Below are positions 37,283 through 47,140 of a DNA stretch of 64,000 bases, in pieces. The stretch is from Burkholderiales bacterium (GTDB lineage: Bacteria; Pseudomonadota; Gammaproteobacteria; Burkholderiales; UBA11063). The position numbers and the translations under genes were made by a program. Location: positions 62,001-126,000 of the forward strand of contig JAJFBE010000003.1 of assembly GCA_020697255.1 (NCBI GenBank), in the 5' to 3' direction. The number at the start of each line of letters is the position of its first letter. The first letter of the stretch is position 1. Under the pieces are notes generated by a model. The model made no database searches, was not told the DNA's origin, and worked only from the letters and a program-made list of their open reading frames with translations.

Positions 37283-38683
37283 ATGAAAAAAGTCCTTGTT
37301 GGTATATTACTTGTTCTTGGCAATTATGCTATAGCTGACGGCGATACAGTAACCAAGGCAGAGGATAATGAGGACTTAACCCCTGCGGGAAGCTATATAA
37401 ATAGGAATGCCTATACCCAAAACCCATATATTGGTATGCCAAGTCTTGGTGGTACACAAAATGTCGGTGAAAGTGCATTAGCCAACGATAACTTTGCCCA
37501 AAAACTTTTTGCTGATGGCACCTGGAATGTTATGGGTGAGGCCTCTGTGCTAAATTCACAGTATGTTACCAGCCGTGGTTATGGGGCAAACATATTTGCC
37601 CAAACCGGCCAGGTTGCTGGGTTTTCTTTTGGCGGTTTTCTGACGGTTATGAACCCGCTGGCAGCAAATTATTCTTACTATAATGCTCAAAATAGCCCGG
37701 CCCAGCTATTACCTGCAAATCAGCAAATTACCCCACAGGAATTATTTGCCGAATATAAATATGCAAATATTGTACAGGTTGATGCCGGGTGGATAGGTAT
37801 TAACAACAGCCCGTGGCTTACCTATTACCAGAATAGCGTTTTGAATCTTATTACTTATCAGGGAGTATCAATAAACATTCATCCGGGATCAGGTTGGATG
37901 TTAACGGCGCTGGCATTTGGCGATTCTCAATTAATCGGAGAACCTGGTTTTTCTCAGCAGACTTTGTATAATAGCGGCTTTGATTATGGGACCGGGACTG
38001 CCAATATAGTTGATAATGGTAGTAATGGTACAGTTGCGTTAGGGGCCTCTTACACTACTGCGGCAAATAATTTTGGATTTCGGGTTTGGGCTTACAGGTT
38101 TGAAAAGTACGCCAATTTGCTCTATGCCGATTCAAATCTAAAATTATCTGTAAATAAAGATTTAAATTTTAATATTGGTGTGCAGGCAGCAATGGAGGGT
38201 GGCACGGCAAATAATGTATTTTATGATGCCGGATATGGTGCGGTACAAAGCCATATGATGGGGCTACAATTGGCTATGAACTATGACTGGTTGGGGGTAC
38301 AATTAGGCTATAACAATATCTGGGGCCCGCAAGATGCATATACCGGAGGCGGTATGGTAGCGCCATATACTTACCAATTTGCTTCAGATCCATTATATAC
38401 AACCGGCTGGATGTTGGGAATGGTTGAAAAATCGGCCGGATCGGCATATAAAATAGCACTGCCGTTAACATTTTTGGGGAATAACTTAATTATTACTCCA
38501 AGTTATGCCTACTATGATACCACTCAGTTTCCTATTTCAGAGGAGTATGACTTAACAATGAGCTATTCAATTCCACAGATTAAAGGTTTTACAATATTTT
38601 CGGGTATTGGCTATAATCCAATCTTTTCCAACACCGTTGGTAGTATTTATTCTGCCCAGATTTTGTTTAGTTATTTATATTAA
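37283..38683 (+). CDS. OprD-like outer-membrane channel
   Basis: A 466-residue protein with signal peptide MKKVLVGILLVLGNYAIA. It has alternating aromatic beta-strands, for example GWMLTALAFGDSQLI and LIITPSYAYYDTTQ, and ends in an aromatic residue (FSYLY) as needed for Bam recognition. The strand pattern and late SISEEYDLTMSY-like region (ISEEYDLTMSY) resemble OprD-family porins for small nutrients. Substrate unknown. It is divergent from ftsE. Confidence 0.7.
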   Translation: MKKVLVGILLVLGNYAIADGDTVTKAEDNEDLTPAGSYINRNAYTQNPYIGMPSLGGTQNVGESALANDNFAQKLFADGTWNVMGEASVLNSQYVTSRGYGANIFAQTGQVAGFSFGGFLTVMNPLAANYSYYNAQNSPAQLLPANQQITPQELFAEYKYANIVQVDAGWIGINNSPWLTYYQNSVLNLITYQGVSINIHPGSGWMLTALAFGDSQLIGEPGFSQQTLYNSGFDYGTGTANIVDNGSNGTVALGASYTTAANNFGFRVWAYRFEKYANLLYADSNLKLSVNKDLNFNIGVQAAMEGGTANNVFYDAGYGAVQSHMMGLQLAMNYDWLGVQLGYNNIWGPQDAYTGGGMVAPYTYQFASDPLYTTGWMLGMVEKSAGSAYKIALPLTFLGNNLIITPSYAYYDTTQFPISEEYDLTMSYSIPQIKGFTIFSGIGYNPIFSNTVGSIYSAQILFSYLY

Positions 38684-38747
38684 TAACAAAAAAATATTTA
38701 AGCCTGGAGAAAGCTTATGCTACAATACACCCTAATTTTCACTCTAT

Positions 38748-38792
38748 TGTAACTACTTGTGGTTTATTTTCTAATGATTGCAAGTAGTTACA
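38748..38792. promoter_or_regulatory. 12-bp perfect inverted repeat upstream of the porin gene
   Basis: TGTAACTACTTG (38748-38759) and CAAGTAGTTACA (38781-38792) flank 21 nt, about 50 nt upstream of the porin ATG. A GGTATAGT -10-like box lies near 38812-38819. Either an operator or a stem-loop ending the OprD-like gene's transcript; there is no T-run right after it. Confidence 0.5.
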
Positions 38793-38839
38793 CTTTATTT
38801 TAGCTCTATATGGTATAGTTTTTTTTTAAAGGTTAACTA

Positions 38840-40174
38840 ATGAAAAAGCAATTTTTGGTAGCCGTATTATCTACTACCGCTTCTGTATCTATGGCAGATG
38901 TCAGCTTATACGGACGTGTGGCTGTGGGCTTAGAGGAAGATCAGTTTCAAAACTCTACTGTTGCAAATAATAGTAATATCCAAGATTTTGGCTCATACTT
39001 TGGTATTCGTGGTTATGATCAGGTTTATGATCAGACATCTGCTATTTGGCAGGTTGAGCAATATCTGGATTTAACTTCTGGACAAGCTTATTACAGTAGT
39101 ACCGGTGGCGGATTGGTATATCCTAATTCAGGAAATACAGGCTTTGGCCAGAATGGCCGGGTTACTCGGCAGGTAAATACATTGGCATCTGGTGAATCAT
39201 ACCTTGGTATACAGGGGGATTATGGGCGGATCCGTTTGGGTAATTTATCTAATTATATGCGTTCTAGTATGGGCGCAGTCGATTTATATAACTACAATAA
39301 TGGTGTGAATGGCTTTTCTAATTACTCACGGATCAACCAATTGATTCCTACAACAATTCGCTATGACTCTCCGAGTTGGATAGGAATAAGTTTTGCTGCT
39401 GAATATTCATTTCAAAGCAGCGGTTTACAAGGTGTATCCGGAATCAATAGCCAGAATAACTTTGCTAGCGGTTTAAATGGTAGCTATGCCGGTGGTACTT
39501 ATAGTATAGGTGTGGCATGGGCAACGGATAACTTCTCGATTAAGCTTGGAACCTGGATATTTCAAAACGTTGGCAGCTATACTACAGATCTTTCATCTAA
39601 TTTCTGTGGAAACTCTGCGGCTTGTTATACCGATGCATATGCTAATCGTCTCGAATTAGGATACAATGATCCGGATGGCTTGATAGTTGGTCTTGGGTTT
39701 CAAACGACAAGCGGTTTTGGCTGGAGTGGCTGGGCAACTTCCGGGGGGGCATGGAATAACTATGTTACTAACCCCGGGAATAATTACCAAGGTTTATCCA
39801 GCAATCAATACCAAACCCAAGAATTTGGTGGGACTCTTGGCTGGCATATTGGACAGTGGACGCCAAAAATTGGGTATATGTATGGTAATAATTTAATGTA
39901 CGGTGGTACTATTGGAAGTGTAGCGGCAGCTACTGCAAATTATATTCCAAATTCAGGGTATCAGCAGGCAGTAGCTGAACTGGACTGGAATATCACCCCC
40001 AGAACGATTGTGTTTCTTAACTACGGTCAGGCATGGTATGGAAGTACCTTACAAAATATTGCCTATTGTGGAAATGGCTGTAGTTTGTTAACCGGAACAA
40101 ATCCGGTTAATAGTTCTAGCCAATTTCTTATAAATCAGGGCTCCGGGGCCATAGGTTTCAGCCACACGTTCTAG
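38840..40174 (+). CDS. Gram-negative general porin (neisserial/betaproteobacterial type)
   Basis: A 444-residue trimeric-porin-type protein. The signal peptide ends VSMA-DVSLYG, and the mature start DVSLYGRVAVGLEEDQ is typical of the Neisseria PorB/Burkholderia family. SYFGIRGYDQVYD and LGIQGDYGRIRLGNL follow. The last residues are FSHTF with the terminal Phe. Large Ser/Asn/Gly-rich loops make it longer than most (~350-380). It should form the main diffusion pore. Confidence 0.92.
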   Translation: MKKQFLVAVLSTTASVSMADVSLYGRVAVGLEEDQFQNSTVANNSNIQDFGSYFGIRGYDQVYDQTSAIWQVEQYLDLTSGQAYYSSTGGGLVYPNSGNTGFGQNGRVTRQVNTLASGESYLGIQGDYGRIRLGNLSNYMRSSMGAVDLYNYNNGVNGFSNYSRINQLIPTTIRYDSPSWIGISFAAEYSFQSSGLQGVSGINSQNNFASGLNGSYAGGTYSIGVAWATDNFSIKLGTWIFQNVGSYTTDLSSNFCGNSAACYTDAYANRLELGYNDPDGLIVGLGFQTTSGFGWSGWATSGGAWNNYVTNPGNNYQGLSSNQYQTQEFGGTLGWHIGQWTPKIGYMYGNNLMYGGTIGSVAAATANYIPNSGYQQAVAELDWNITPRTIVFLNYGQAWYGSTLQNIAYCGNGCSLLTGTNPVNSSSQFLINQGSGAIGFSHTF

Positions 40175-40219
40175 CTTTACCTCTACGACATCCTCAAATA
40201 TGAGGGGTATATAAGGATG

Positions 40220-40243
40220 GCCGCAAATATTATTTGCGGCTTT
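40220..40243 (+). terminator. Probable porin terminator
   Basis: GCCGCAAAT / ATTTGCGGC stem with a 3-nt loop followed by only TTT. Reasonable hairpin, short T-run. Confidence 0.5.
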
Positions 40244-40272
40244 GCAACTAATATTGGGGGCAGATTGATCAA

Positions 40273-41283
40273 ATGATGAAACAATTAATTTACCTTATGC
40301 CATTATTGCTAAGTGCTTGTCTCAATGCGGCCGATAATGGTAATGTAAACAGTAAGCCTGATCTGTCCAAAGGGGTAATTCAAACTATACCCAAAAATGT
40401 TAATATTGTTATTGATAGCAGCGGGCGTACTTTAAGCCACAAACAACAAACTGTGACATTTACCAATATTGGTGCTGCTCCGGTAACGCAGCTGATGATG
40501 AAAGGGTTTAAAGACGAAAGTGCGCCACTTTATCAAACCGGTGATTGTGATAAAGATTTAGCAGCCGGTGGCAGTTGTTCAGTTACAATTGGATTGACAA
40601 CAAACCATAAATTTGCTGAGTCAGGACCTATATTTCGTTCTACGGTTATGACTTATGAATATAATGATGGTAGTGAAAAGAAAGTACAAAAACTTGGTAT
40701 CCGGTTTAGTGTAGAAAGATGGGTAGCCTCTTTATTTATAACAGATGCTGTGGTTAGTGGGAAAATTGTATATCCAAGATCCGATGATTTGCCGCTAAAA
40801 AAAGCCGGAGCAGATTCGGCGGATTATTTTTGTCATGTAGATAAAAATAATCCACAAAATGGATATACATATCAGGCATTAATTTACGATACTAGGAATA
40901 GAACACCTTATTTGCATTGGGTCTTGTTTGGCGGGCAAACATATTATAGTGTAATGCCCGGGGTGTATCATCAAAAAGTTTGGCAAACATCGTACAAACA
41001 GGCAACAGCTACTAAGTTGGTAGCAAATATATACAATTGTATAGGCGTAAATTGCGCTTTAGGAAAAACCGGTGATGATGCAGCTTGGGTTGGGTTACAA
41101 TTAAATGGCAATGCTTTGAGCCAGGATAATTGTGGTGATGCCGGGAATGCATGGAGATCAGAAACGGATAAATTCCACGGGCTGGTATCGAGGTTAAATC
41201 CGGAGTGGTCAAACCACGTTACAATGACCAGTGAAGATACAAGTTGTCAAAGTAGTAAAAAAATTATATGTGTATCAATGTAA
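40273..41283 (+). CDS. Lipoprotein with ASH-like and DUF1554-like domains
   Basis: A 336-residue predicted lipoprotein with lipobox LLLSAC (Cys near 17). The N-terminal half (~50-150) resembles a bacterial Ig-like/ASH choice-of-anchor domain: VTFTNIGAAPVTQ and GDCDKDLAAGGSCSVTIGL. The C-terminal half, with YTYQALIYDTRNR, WVGLQLNG, DNCGDAGNAWRS and a final CQSSKKIICVS, resembles the lectin-fold DUF1554 seen in other surface proteins. A surface adhesin or binding protein is inferred. The next gene starts at once after the stop. Confidence 0.6.
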   Translation: MMKQLIYLMPLLLSACLNAADNGNVNSKPDLSKGVIQTIPKNVNIVIDSSGRTLSHKQQTVTFTNIGAAPVTQLMMKGFKDESAPLYQTGDCDKDLAAGGSCSVTIGLTTNHKFAESGPIFRSTVMTYEYNDGSEKKVQKLGIRFSVERWVASLFITDAVVSGKIVYPRSDDLPLKKAGADSADYFCHVDKNNPQNGYTYQALIYDTRNRTPYLHWVLFGGQTYYSVMPGVYHQKVWQTSYKQATATKLVANIYNCIGVNCALGKTGDDAAWVGLQLNGNALSQDNCGDAGNAWRSETDKFHGLVSRLNPEWSNHVTMTSEDTSCQSSKKIICVSM

Positions 41284-42534
41284 ATGATAGCCAATTCAGA
41301 GTTAATTACAATACTGCTTTTAGTTTTTACCTTGCTTATGGGCAGCTGGTTTTCTTTATTGGAGACCGCAACTGTTGCAATTTCGGAATATAAACTAGAA
41401 GCCTTAAAAACCGGAAAAAACTGGGCATATTATGCCAGCACGTTAAAACAAAATCTGGAAAAAGTCTTAATTTTTAGCTTATTTGGTAATAGTCTATTTA
41501 ACGCGATATTTACTATACTATCAACTCTTGTAGCGACTCAAATGATTGGTAATAGGTATGATAAAAATATTATTCTACCAATTACCACCTTGTCAATTGC
41601 GTTTTTTATTATTATCTTTTCTGAAGCAATGCCTAAGGTAATTGCTGCCAAAAATCCAACACTGGTGCTAAAAATAATCGCACTGCCGTCCTACTATTTA
41701 TTCTTTTTTTGTAAACCTGTAATCTGGCTTATTGATAAAATAGTATATGTTTTTACAAGGTTTATCAAATCCACCGAGGATGCTGCCTCATTAGAGGAAT
41801 TAAAAGCTATTATCGCAGATAAGCGCTCACCCCTTAAAGGTAAACACCGCTCAATCTTATTAAATTCCATGAAGTTAGATAGCCTGACAGTTAAAGAAGT
41901 ACTAATTCCACTGCGTATGGTTGAGTCAATAAATTTAAATGGTAATATACAGGCGATATATAAGCAGATATATACGAGCCACCATACCAGAATGCCGATA
42001 TATGAAGATACAATAGATAATATGATTGGCTTTATTCATGTAAAAGATATTTTATCATTAGGGTCTGAGAATTTAACTAAAGAAGCGCTGATAGAAATTA
42101 TCCGGCCAATTGAGTTTATAAATGACTTTATGTCAATTGTAAAACAGATTAATCGTTCCAGTCGTAAAAAAACCCGGATTTTTGTAGTCATTAATGAATA
42201 CGGTGATGCTTTGGGGATTGCGTGTTTGGAAGATATGCTAGAAATGGTTTTTGGCAACTTTACTACAGAGTCGCCTAGGCAGAAGACCTTATCTATAAAA
42301 ACTGTCGATAATAATATTATTGTTGATGGCACAATGTTGCTAAGAGATCTAAACGATACATACAATTTAGATATTTCTATATCAGGGGATGCAAAGACTG
42401 TAAATGGCTTAGTACTCAAGGTACTATGTGGAATTCCGAGTGTTGGGGTTTGCTTTAAGTTGCAAAATTTGATATTTGAGGTTATAAGTATGGGCAATTA
42501 TTGGATTGAGCGAGTCAAGATTACGGTACTGTGA
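41284..42534 (+). CDS. CNNM/CorC-family transporter (HlyC/CorC)
   Basis: A 416-residue protein with an N-terminal DUF21/CNNM membrane domain (~1-170: GSWFSLLETATVAIS, FSEAMPKVIAAK). A CBS pair follows (~200-320: VKEVLIPLRMVESIN, RMPIYEDTIDNMIGFIHVKD), then a CorC_HlyC C-terminal domain (~340-416). The family handles Mg2+/Co2+ homeostasis; the old haemolysin name is misleading. The ATG directly follows the lipoprotein stop. Confidence 0.88.
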   Translation: MIANSELITILLLVFTLLMGSWFSLLETATVAISEYKLEALKTGKNWAYYASTLKQNLEKVLIFSLFGNSLFNAIFTILSTLVATQMIGNRYDKNIILPITTLSIAFFIIIFSEAMPKVIAAKNPTLVLKIIALPSYYLFFFCKPVIWLIDKIVYVFTRFIKSTEDAASLEELKAIIADKRSPLKGKHRSILLNSMKLDSLTVKEVLIPLRMVESINLNGNIQAIYKQIYTSHHTRMPIYEDTIDNMIGFIHVKDILSLGSENLTKEALIEIIRPIEFINDFMSIVKQINRSSRKKTRIFVVINEYGDALGIACLEDMLEMVFGNFTTESPRQKTLSIKTVDNNIIVDGTMLLRDLNDTYNLDISISGDAKTVNGLVLKVLCGIPSVGVCFKLQNLIFEVISMGNYWIERVKITVL

Positions 42535-42583
42535 TTGTGATATAATGTATTACTAAAGAATGTCGATGGAGGAGTAATTAATT

Positions 42584-43465
42584 ATGGCTGAATTATTTGC
42601 CTTTATTTTTCAAAATAGCTTTCTACTTCGTGGCATTGTTTTATTATTTTTAGGGCTGATTATTGGTAGTTTTTTAAACGTGGTAGTTTATAGGTTGCCG
42701 GTAATATTAAAACGCAAATGGCATAATGAGAGTAAAGAACATCTAAATTTGGACATGATTTGTCCATATGATGCGATTAATTTAATCCATCCCGCTTCAC
42801 ATTGTCCAATATGCAAGACAAAAATTCCGTTTTGGGCAAATATTCCGATTTTGGGTTATTTTATTGTTAATGGCAGGTGCAATCATTGCAATACCAAAAT
42901 ATCTGTACGTTATCCATTTGTGGAGCTAAGTAGCGGAATCCTGTTTGCTATTGCTGGCTATGTTTCGAACGATGTAATTTTGCTTCCTGCGCTTTTGGTA
43001 TTTATAAGCTTTGTTATTTGCTTAATTCTAATTGATTTTGATACAATGCTATTACCTGATGAATTGACACTCAGCCTTCTATGGGTTGGCTTGATAGTTA
43101 ATCTGGGAGGGGTTTTATCGCAGAGTCTTAGTAATGCGGTAATTGGGGCCGTGGTTGGTTATGTTTCTTTGTGGTTGGTTTATTGGTTATTTAAGTTAGC
43201 TACCAAACGTGATGGAATGGGCTATGGGGATTTTAAATTTCTTGCTGCAATTTTAGCCTGGACTGGTTATCAGGCACTGGTCGTTGTTTTGCTTATTTCT
43301 TCTATGTTAGGAATTATGTATTATCTCGCAGTTAAATTAAGCGGCAAATTACATGCCAACGGGAATATATCAGGGCATATACCGTTTGGCCCTTTTTTGG
43401 GTATTGCCGGACTTATTGTAGTTCTTGGCGGAAAATATATAAATTTAGCAGCGTTCCACCTATGA
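42584..43465 (+). CDS. pilD: Type IV prepilin peptidase
   Basis: A 293-residue integral membrane aspartyl protease/methyltransferase. The cytoplasmic N-terminal loop has zinc cysteines CPICKTKIPFW and CNHCNTKIS. The two catalytic aspartates lie in LIDFDTMLLPDELT and GMGYGDFKFLAA. It cleaves and N-methylates type IV pilins and type II pseudopilins, so such systems should exist elsewhere on the chromosome. It overlaps coaE by 4 nt. Confidence 0.94.
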   Translation: MAELFAFIFQNSFLLRGIVLLFLGLIIGSFLNVVVYRLPVILKRKWHNESKEHLNLDMICPYDAINLIHPASHCPICKTKIPFWANIPILGYFIVNGRCNHCNTKISVRYPFVELSSGILFAIAGYVSNDVILLPALLVFISFVICLILIDFDTMLLPDELTLSLLWVGLIVNLGGVLSQSLSNAVIGAVVGYVSLWLVYWLFKLATKRDGMGYGDFKFLAAILAWTGYQALVVVLLISSMLGIMYYLAVKLSGKLHANGNISGHIPFGPFLGIAGLIVVLGGKYINLAAFHL

Positions 43466-44085
43466 TTAATCATATAAGAGGGTATAACTATAAGGTTGGT
43501 TTAACTGGGCTAATTGGTAGTGGCAAATCCATTGCGGCAGAATATTTTGCTAAGCTTGGGGTTAATATTATTGATACAGATGTGATAAGTCATAAAATAA
43601 CCAGCCCAGGTGGCGTTGCTATACCGCATATTGTTGATACATTTGGTAAGGGCTACATATCTGCCAATGGTGCATTAAACAGACCGTTAATGCGTGAGTT
43701 AATATTTAAAAATGCGTTAGAAAAACATAAGTTGGAATCAATACTCCACCCATTAATTTTTGATATGGTCAGGGCTGAGGTTGGTAAATCTGGTAGCTTA
43801 TATACAGTTATTGTTGTACCGTTATTATTTCAGGCACCTAGATATCACAAGTATATGGATAGAAGTATTTTTGTTGATTGCAATCAAAGTACGATTATTG
43901 ATCGGGTAATGAAACGCAGTGGTTGGAGTATGGATACGGTTATATTAGCATTAGACAATCAAATGCCAAGAATACAGCAATTGGCCCTGGCTGATGATGT
44001 ATTAGATAATAATAAAACCCCGGAGACTTTGGGGTTACAAGTAAAGATTTTACATGAAAAGTATAAAAATTTAGCGATTACCTAA
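43462..44085 (+). CDS. coaE: Dephospho-CoA kinase
   Basis: A 207-residue P-loop kinase for the last step of CoA synthesis. It has VGLTGLIGSGKS, IDTDVISH, HPLIFDMV and VPLLFQ. pilD-coaE adjacency is widespread in proteobacteria; the usual third gene (zapD) is replaced by an AsmA-like gene 3 bp away. Confidence 0.94.
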   Translation: MINHIRGYNYKVGLTGLIGSGKSIAAEYFAKLGVNIIDTDVISHKITSPGGVAIPHIVDTFGKGYISANGALNRPLMRELIFKNALEKHKLESILHPLIFDMVRAEVGKSGSLYTVIVVPLLFQAPRYHKYMDRSIFVDCNQSTIIDRVMKRSGWSMDTVILALDNQMPRIQQLALADDVLDNNKTPETLGLQVKILHEKYKNLAIT

Positions 44086-44088
44086 ACT

Positions 44089-46197
44089 ATGAAAAATTTG
44101 ATTACATATTTAGAGCACCATGAACATAAAATCAGGTTAGTTTACTGGTTGATGGTGATATTAAGTTTTGTGTTTGTTGTACTACCTATATTTTTCTTCT
44201 TTTATTTGTTTGATGAAGATAAAGTCAAGCAGCTAATTATTGAACAGTTTGATAGCAATAATTATCATGTTGAGGTGGTGGGACATGTTGCTCCAAAATT
44301 TTGGCATGGGTTGAGTTTAGGGTTTGAAGATGTAGAGGTGGCAACAAAAAGTTATGACCCGTTATTCAAGATAAAATATATGAATTGCCAATTATCCTGG
44401 TTTGACCTTGTATTTGCCAGGTATAAAGTTCGGCGCATGGCCTTAAATGATGTCGAAATTAATGAAGCCAATATTTTTAAAAAAGCAAGTAATGGCAATA
44501 TGTTTAATCTGTCAAATACCAGGGGTGATGTATTTAGTCGAATTACTAAGTTTGATGTATATGGAATCCACTCAGTTGGGAATAATAATTTGTATAAGCT
44601 TAGTGAAGGGTCAATCAAAATTCGTGGCTTTGGTACAAGAGCCAATTTTGAACTTGGATTTAAGCTTGATGATAAAAACATCTATACAGTAGTTAGCGGT
44701 AAGTTAGAAGATATTGTTAAAAATAAAATCTCATTTAATGATTTTCAGATTAAGCTCTATAGCGGACAAAGTTTTCAGCTAAAATTAAATTCCACTGCTA
44801 TATATGATATGAATTCTGCAAGCCTTATTTTATCCAATGTCAAAGGGGTTGTAAACAATAATGATTATAAAAGCGATGTAACTGCCAAAGAGCTTTCCTT
44901 CAAAAGTAGCGAAGCTAACGTAGATGGGTTCAAATTAAACATGGTGTATGGTAGTGGGATAGTAACACATAATTTTGAACTTATAATTAACCAAATTTTT
45001 GTTAAACATTATTCCGAGTTATCTATTGATCGGATAAATACCAATTATACAGTATCGTATAACAATAATAAATTGGAGCTCAATTCGAGTTTTCGTGATA
45101 TAAAATATAATGAATCTGCTATATTGGCCGGGGGCTGCGATAATAAAGTAAGCTTATTATTGCCAAATTTTGCAACCAGTAAATTTACCGGACAATTGTC
45201 AGGTGGCTGCAGTTACTTTCCAAAACAAAAATTGCTGGATTTTAATTTTACAGGTAATTTAAATGAAGCGCCATTAAAACTAAAGATGCAGCTTTATGAT
45301 CAGGTTAAACCTCATTTGATTCTATCCGGGAGTATGGATGATTTAGATTTATCCCGGATAAAAGTTAATAAGGAAAAATTTTTACCGTTATTATATGACA
45401 AAAGTCGGTTACCATTTGATTGGTTGTCGTTAGTTGATGTTGATGGGGACTTGGTGATTAAGCATTTTGCCTTAGATCGGATCAATTTAAATAATCTGAT
45501 AACACAATTTGCAGTGGTAAATAATACATTAAATGTGAATAAAATTCGTGCTGATGTATATAAGGGTGTTTTAAACGGCCGGATCAAGATTCAAAAAATT
45601 GGCGAAAATGAATACAATGTGAGTACTAAACAAGTGATAAATGATATTAGTTTACAAGATATGTTCAGCGATTTATTTGATGTACAGGCAATTAGTGGGA
45701 AGGCAAACCTTGATGCTGATATCAATGTGCCGGCCATGCATTCATATAATGATTTGTATCATAATTTAAATGGTAGTATTTCTATTGGTGCTACACATGG
45801 TGCTTTTCAGGGGGTAGACTTTAATTTATTCGTTAATCCTGACGGGATGAATTTCACGAGTAAGAAATCTACTGATTTTGAGCAACTGCGCTCTAGCTTT
45901 AATTTTGCAAATGGCGTGAGCAAAGATGGAATGATATATTTTTCATCTAAGTATGTAATAGCAAATGGGAACGGTATGATAGACTTTAATAATATAAAAA
46001 TAAATTATGCTCTATCAATTAAAAGTGCATTGCCACATAACGATGAACAAATTAATTCGGTGCTAATACCTGTTATAGTATCTGGTGATTTATTTAGTCC
46101 TAAGATAAATATAAAAAATATTCATCTGTATACAACAGATATTGTAAAACCTGTAGCTCCTAAAGCTTCAGTAAAACAAAAAAAGAAAAAACACTAG
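44089..46197 (+). CDS. AsmA-family envelope protein
   Basis: A 702-residue protein with an N-terminal membrane anchor (~20-42), then a long beta-rich periplasmic region. The early VEVVGHVAPKFWHGLSLGFE and the late AsmA-C-like segment (GSISIGATHGAFQGVDFNLF, FNFANGVSKDGMIYFSSKYV) place it in the AsmA/YhdP group of bridge-like lipid transporters. Sequence is divergent and rich in Asn and Lys. The tail is strongly basic (KQKKKKH). Function in phospholipid traffic is inferred from the family. Confidence 0.82.
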   Translation: MKNLITYLEHHEHKIRLVYWLMVILSFVFVVLPIFFFFYLFDEDKVKQLIIEQFDSNNYHVEVVGHVAPKFWHGLSLGFEDVEVATKSYDPLFKIKYMNCQLSWFDLVFARYKVRRMALNDVEINEANIFKKASNGNMFNLSNTRGDVFSRITKFDVYGIHSVGNNNLYKLSEGSIKIRGFGTRANFELGFKLDDKNIYTVVSGKLEDIVKNKISFNDFQIKLYSGQSFQLKLNSTAIYDMNSASLILSNVKGVVNNNDYKSDVTAKELSFKSSEANVDGFKLNMVYGSGIVTHNFELIINQIFVKHYSELSIDRINTNYTVSYNNNKLELNSSFRDIKYNESAILAGGCDNKVSLLLPNFATSKFTGQLSGGCSYFPKQKLLDFNFTGNLNEAPLKLKMQLYDQVKPHLILSGSMDDLDLSRIKVNKEKFLPLLYDKSRLPFDWLSLVDVDGDLVIKHFALDRINLNNLITQFAVVNNTLNVNKIRADVYKGVLNGRIKIQKIGENEYNVSTKQVINDISLQDMFSDLFDVQAISGKANLDADINVPAMHSYNDLYHNLNGSISIGATHGAFQGVDFNLFVNPDGMNFTSKKSTDFEQLRSSFNFANGVSKDGMIYFSSKYVIANGNGMIDFNNIKINYALSIKSALPHNDEQINSVLIPVIVSGDLFSPKINIKNIHLYTTDIVKPVAPKASVKQKKKKH

Positions 46198-46202
46198 GTG
46201 TC

Positions 46203-46223
46203 ATTCTCGATTAGATCGGGAAT
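46203..46223. repeat. dRS3-like inverted repeat
   Basis: ATTCTC-N9-GGGAAT within TCATTC...GGAATCCAGA, the same flanks as the copy at 54194. Between the AsmA-like gene and dapA. Confidence 0.5.
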
Positions 46224-46261
46224 CCAGAGACTATTTACAACTTAATATTACAGGAGACAAC

Positions 46262-47140
46262 ATGCTTCGTGGCGTTATAACAGCCATTGCTACACCAATG
46301 CGTGAAAATGGCGAAATAGATTTTGAATCTTTAACCAATCTTGTTTTATTTCAAATTAAAAATGGTATCGATGCTTTGGCAGTAACTGGTTCTACCGGTG
46401 AAAATATGTTACTTAGTAGTACTGAAAAAATTGCTATTATTTCGCATGTTATAAAAATTGCCAAAGGACAAACTAAAATCATTGTGGCATTTAATGATAT
46501 TGCGACCAATTTTGCAATTGATTGGACTAAACAGCTAAATGCTATAGATGGTATCGATTATTATTTGGTAACAGCTCCGGCATATGTGCGCCCTACCCAG
46601 GAAGGTCTATACCAACATTTTGGGGCAATTGCAGCTGTAAGTACACGACCAATTATTTTATATAATGTTCCCGGCCGTACATCTTGCGATCTAGATAATA
46701 TAACAGCATTAAAGTTGGCTCGTGGGTATAAAAATATTGTGGGGATCAAAGATGCAACCGGAAATATTGAACGTGCTAAAGATTTATTTCAGAATAGACA
46801 GCCAGGTTTTGCCGTATATTCAGGTGATGATGGTACTGCGGCTGAGTTTGTGTTAAATGGCGGTGATGGAGTTATCTCTGTTATCAGTAATTTATTTCCG
46901 GGCAAATTTAAAGAATTGATATCCAGTGCTCTGTCCGGAAATAAGTTACTGGTTTCTGAAATAAATAATAAATTATCAATGTTATATAAAGCTCTGTCAT
47001 TAGAGTCTAATCCGGTAGCCCTAAAGTGGGCCTTGTGTTTTACTTGTATTATTGGAAACGACATGGTACGCTTGCCATTACTACCGTTGAGCCGGGTATC
47101 ACAAGAACAAATGAAAATAGCCTTAATGGATGTGAAATAA
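46262..47140 (+). CDS. dapA: 4-hydroxy-tetrahydrodipicolinate synthase
   Basis: A 292-residue lysine/diaminopimelate enzyme condensing pyruvate and aspartate semialdehyde. It has AVTGSTGENMLLS, YYLVTAPAYVRPTQEGLYQHF with the catalytic Tyr, YNVPGRT, and the Schiff-base Lys in GIKDATGN. AGGAGA lies 5 nt before the ATG. Its stop overlaps the bamC ATG (TAATG). Confidence 0.96.
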   Translation: MLRGVITAIATPMRENGEIDFESLTNLVLFQIKNGIDALAVTGSTGENMLLSSTEKIAIISHVIKIAKGQTKIIVAFNDIATNFAIDWTKQLNAIDGIDYYLVTAPAYVRPTQEGLYQHFGAIAAVSTRPIILYNVPGRTSCDLDNITALKLARGYKNIVGIKDATGNIERAKDLFQNRQPGFAVYSGDDGTAAEFVLNGGDGVISVISNLFPGKFKELISSALSGNKLLVSEINNKLSMLYKALSLESNPVALKWALCFTCIIGNDMVRLPLLPLSRVSQEQMKIALMDVK

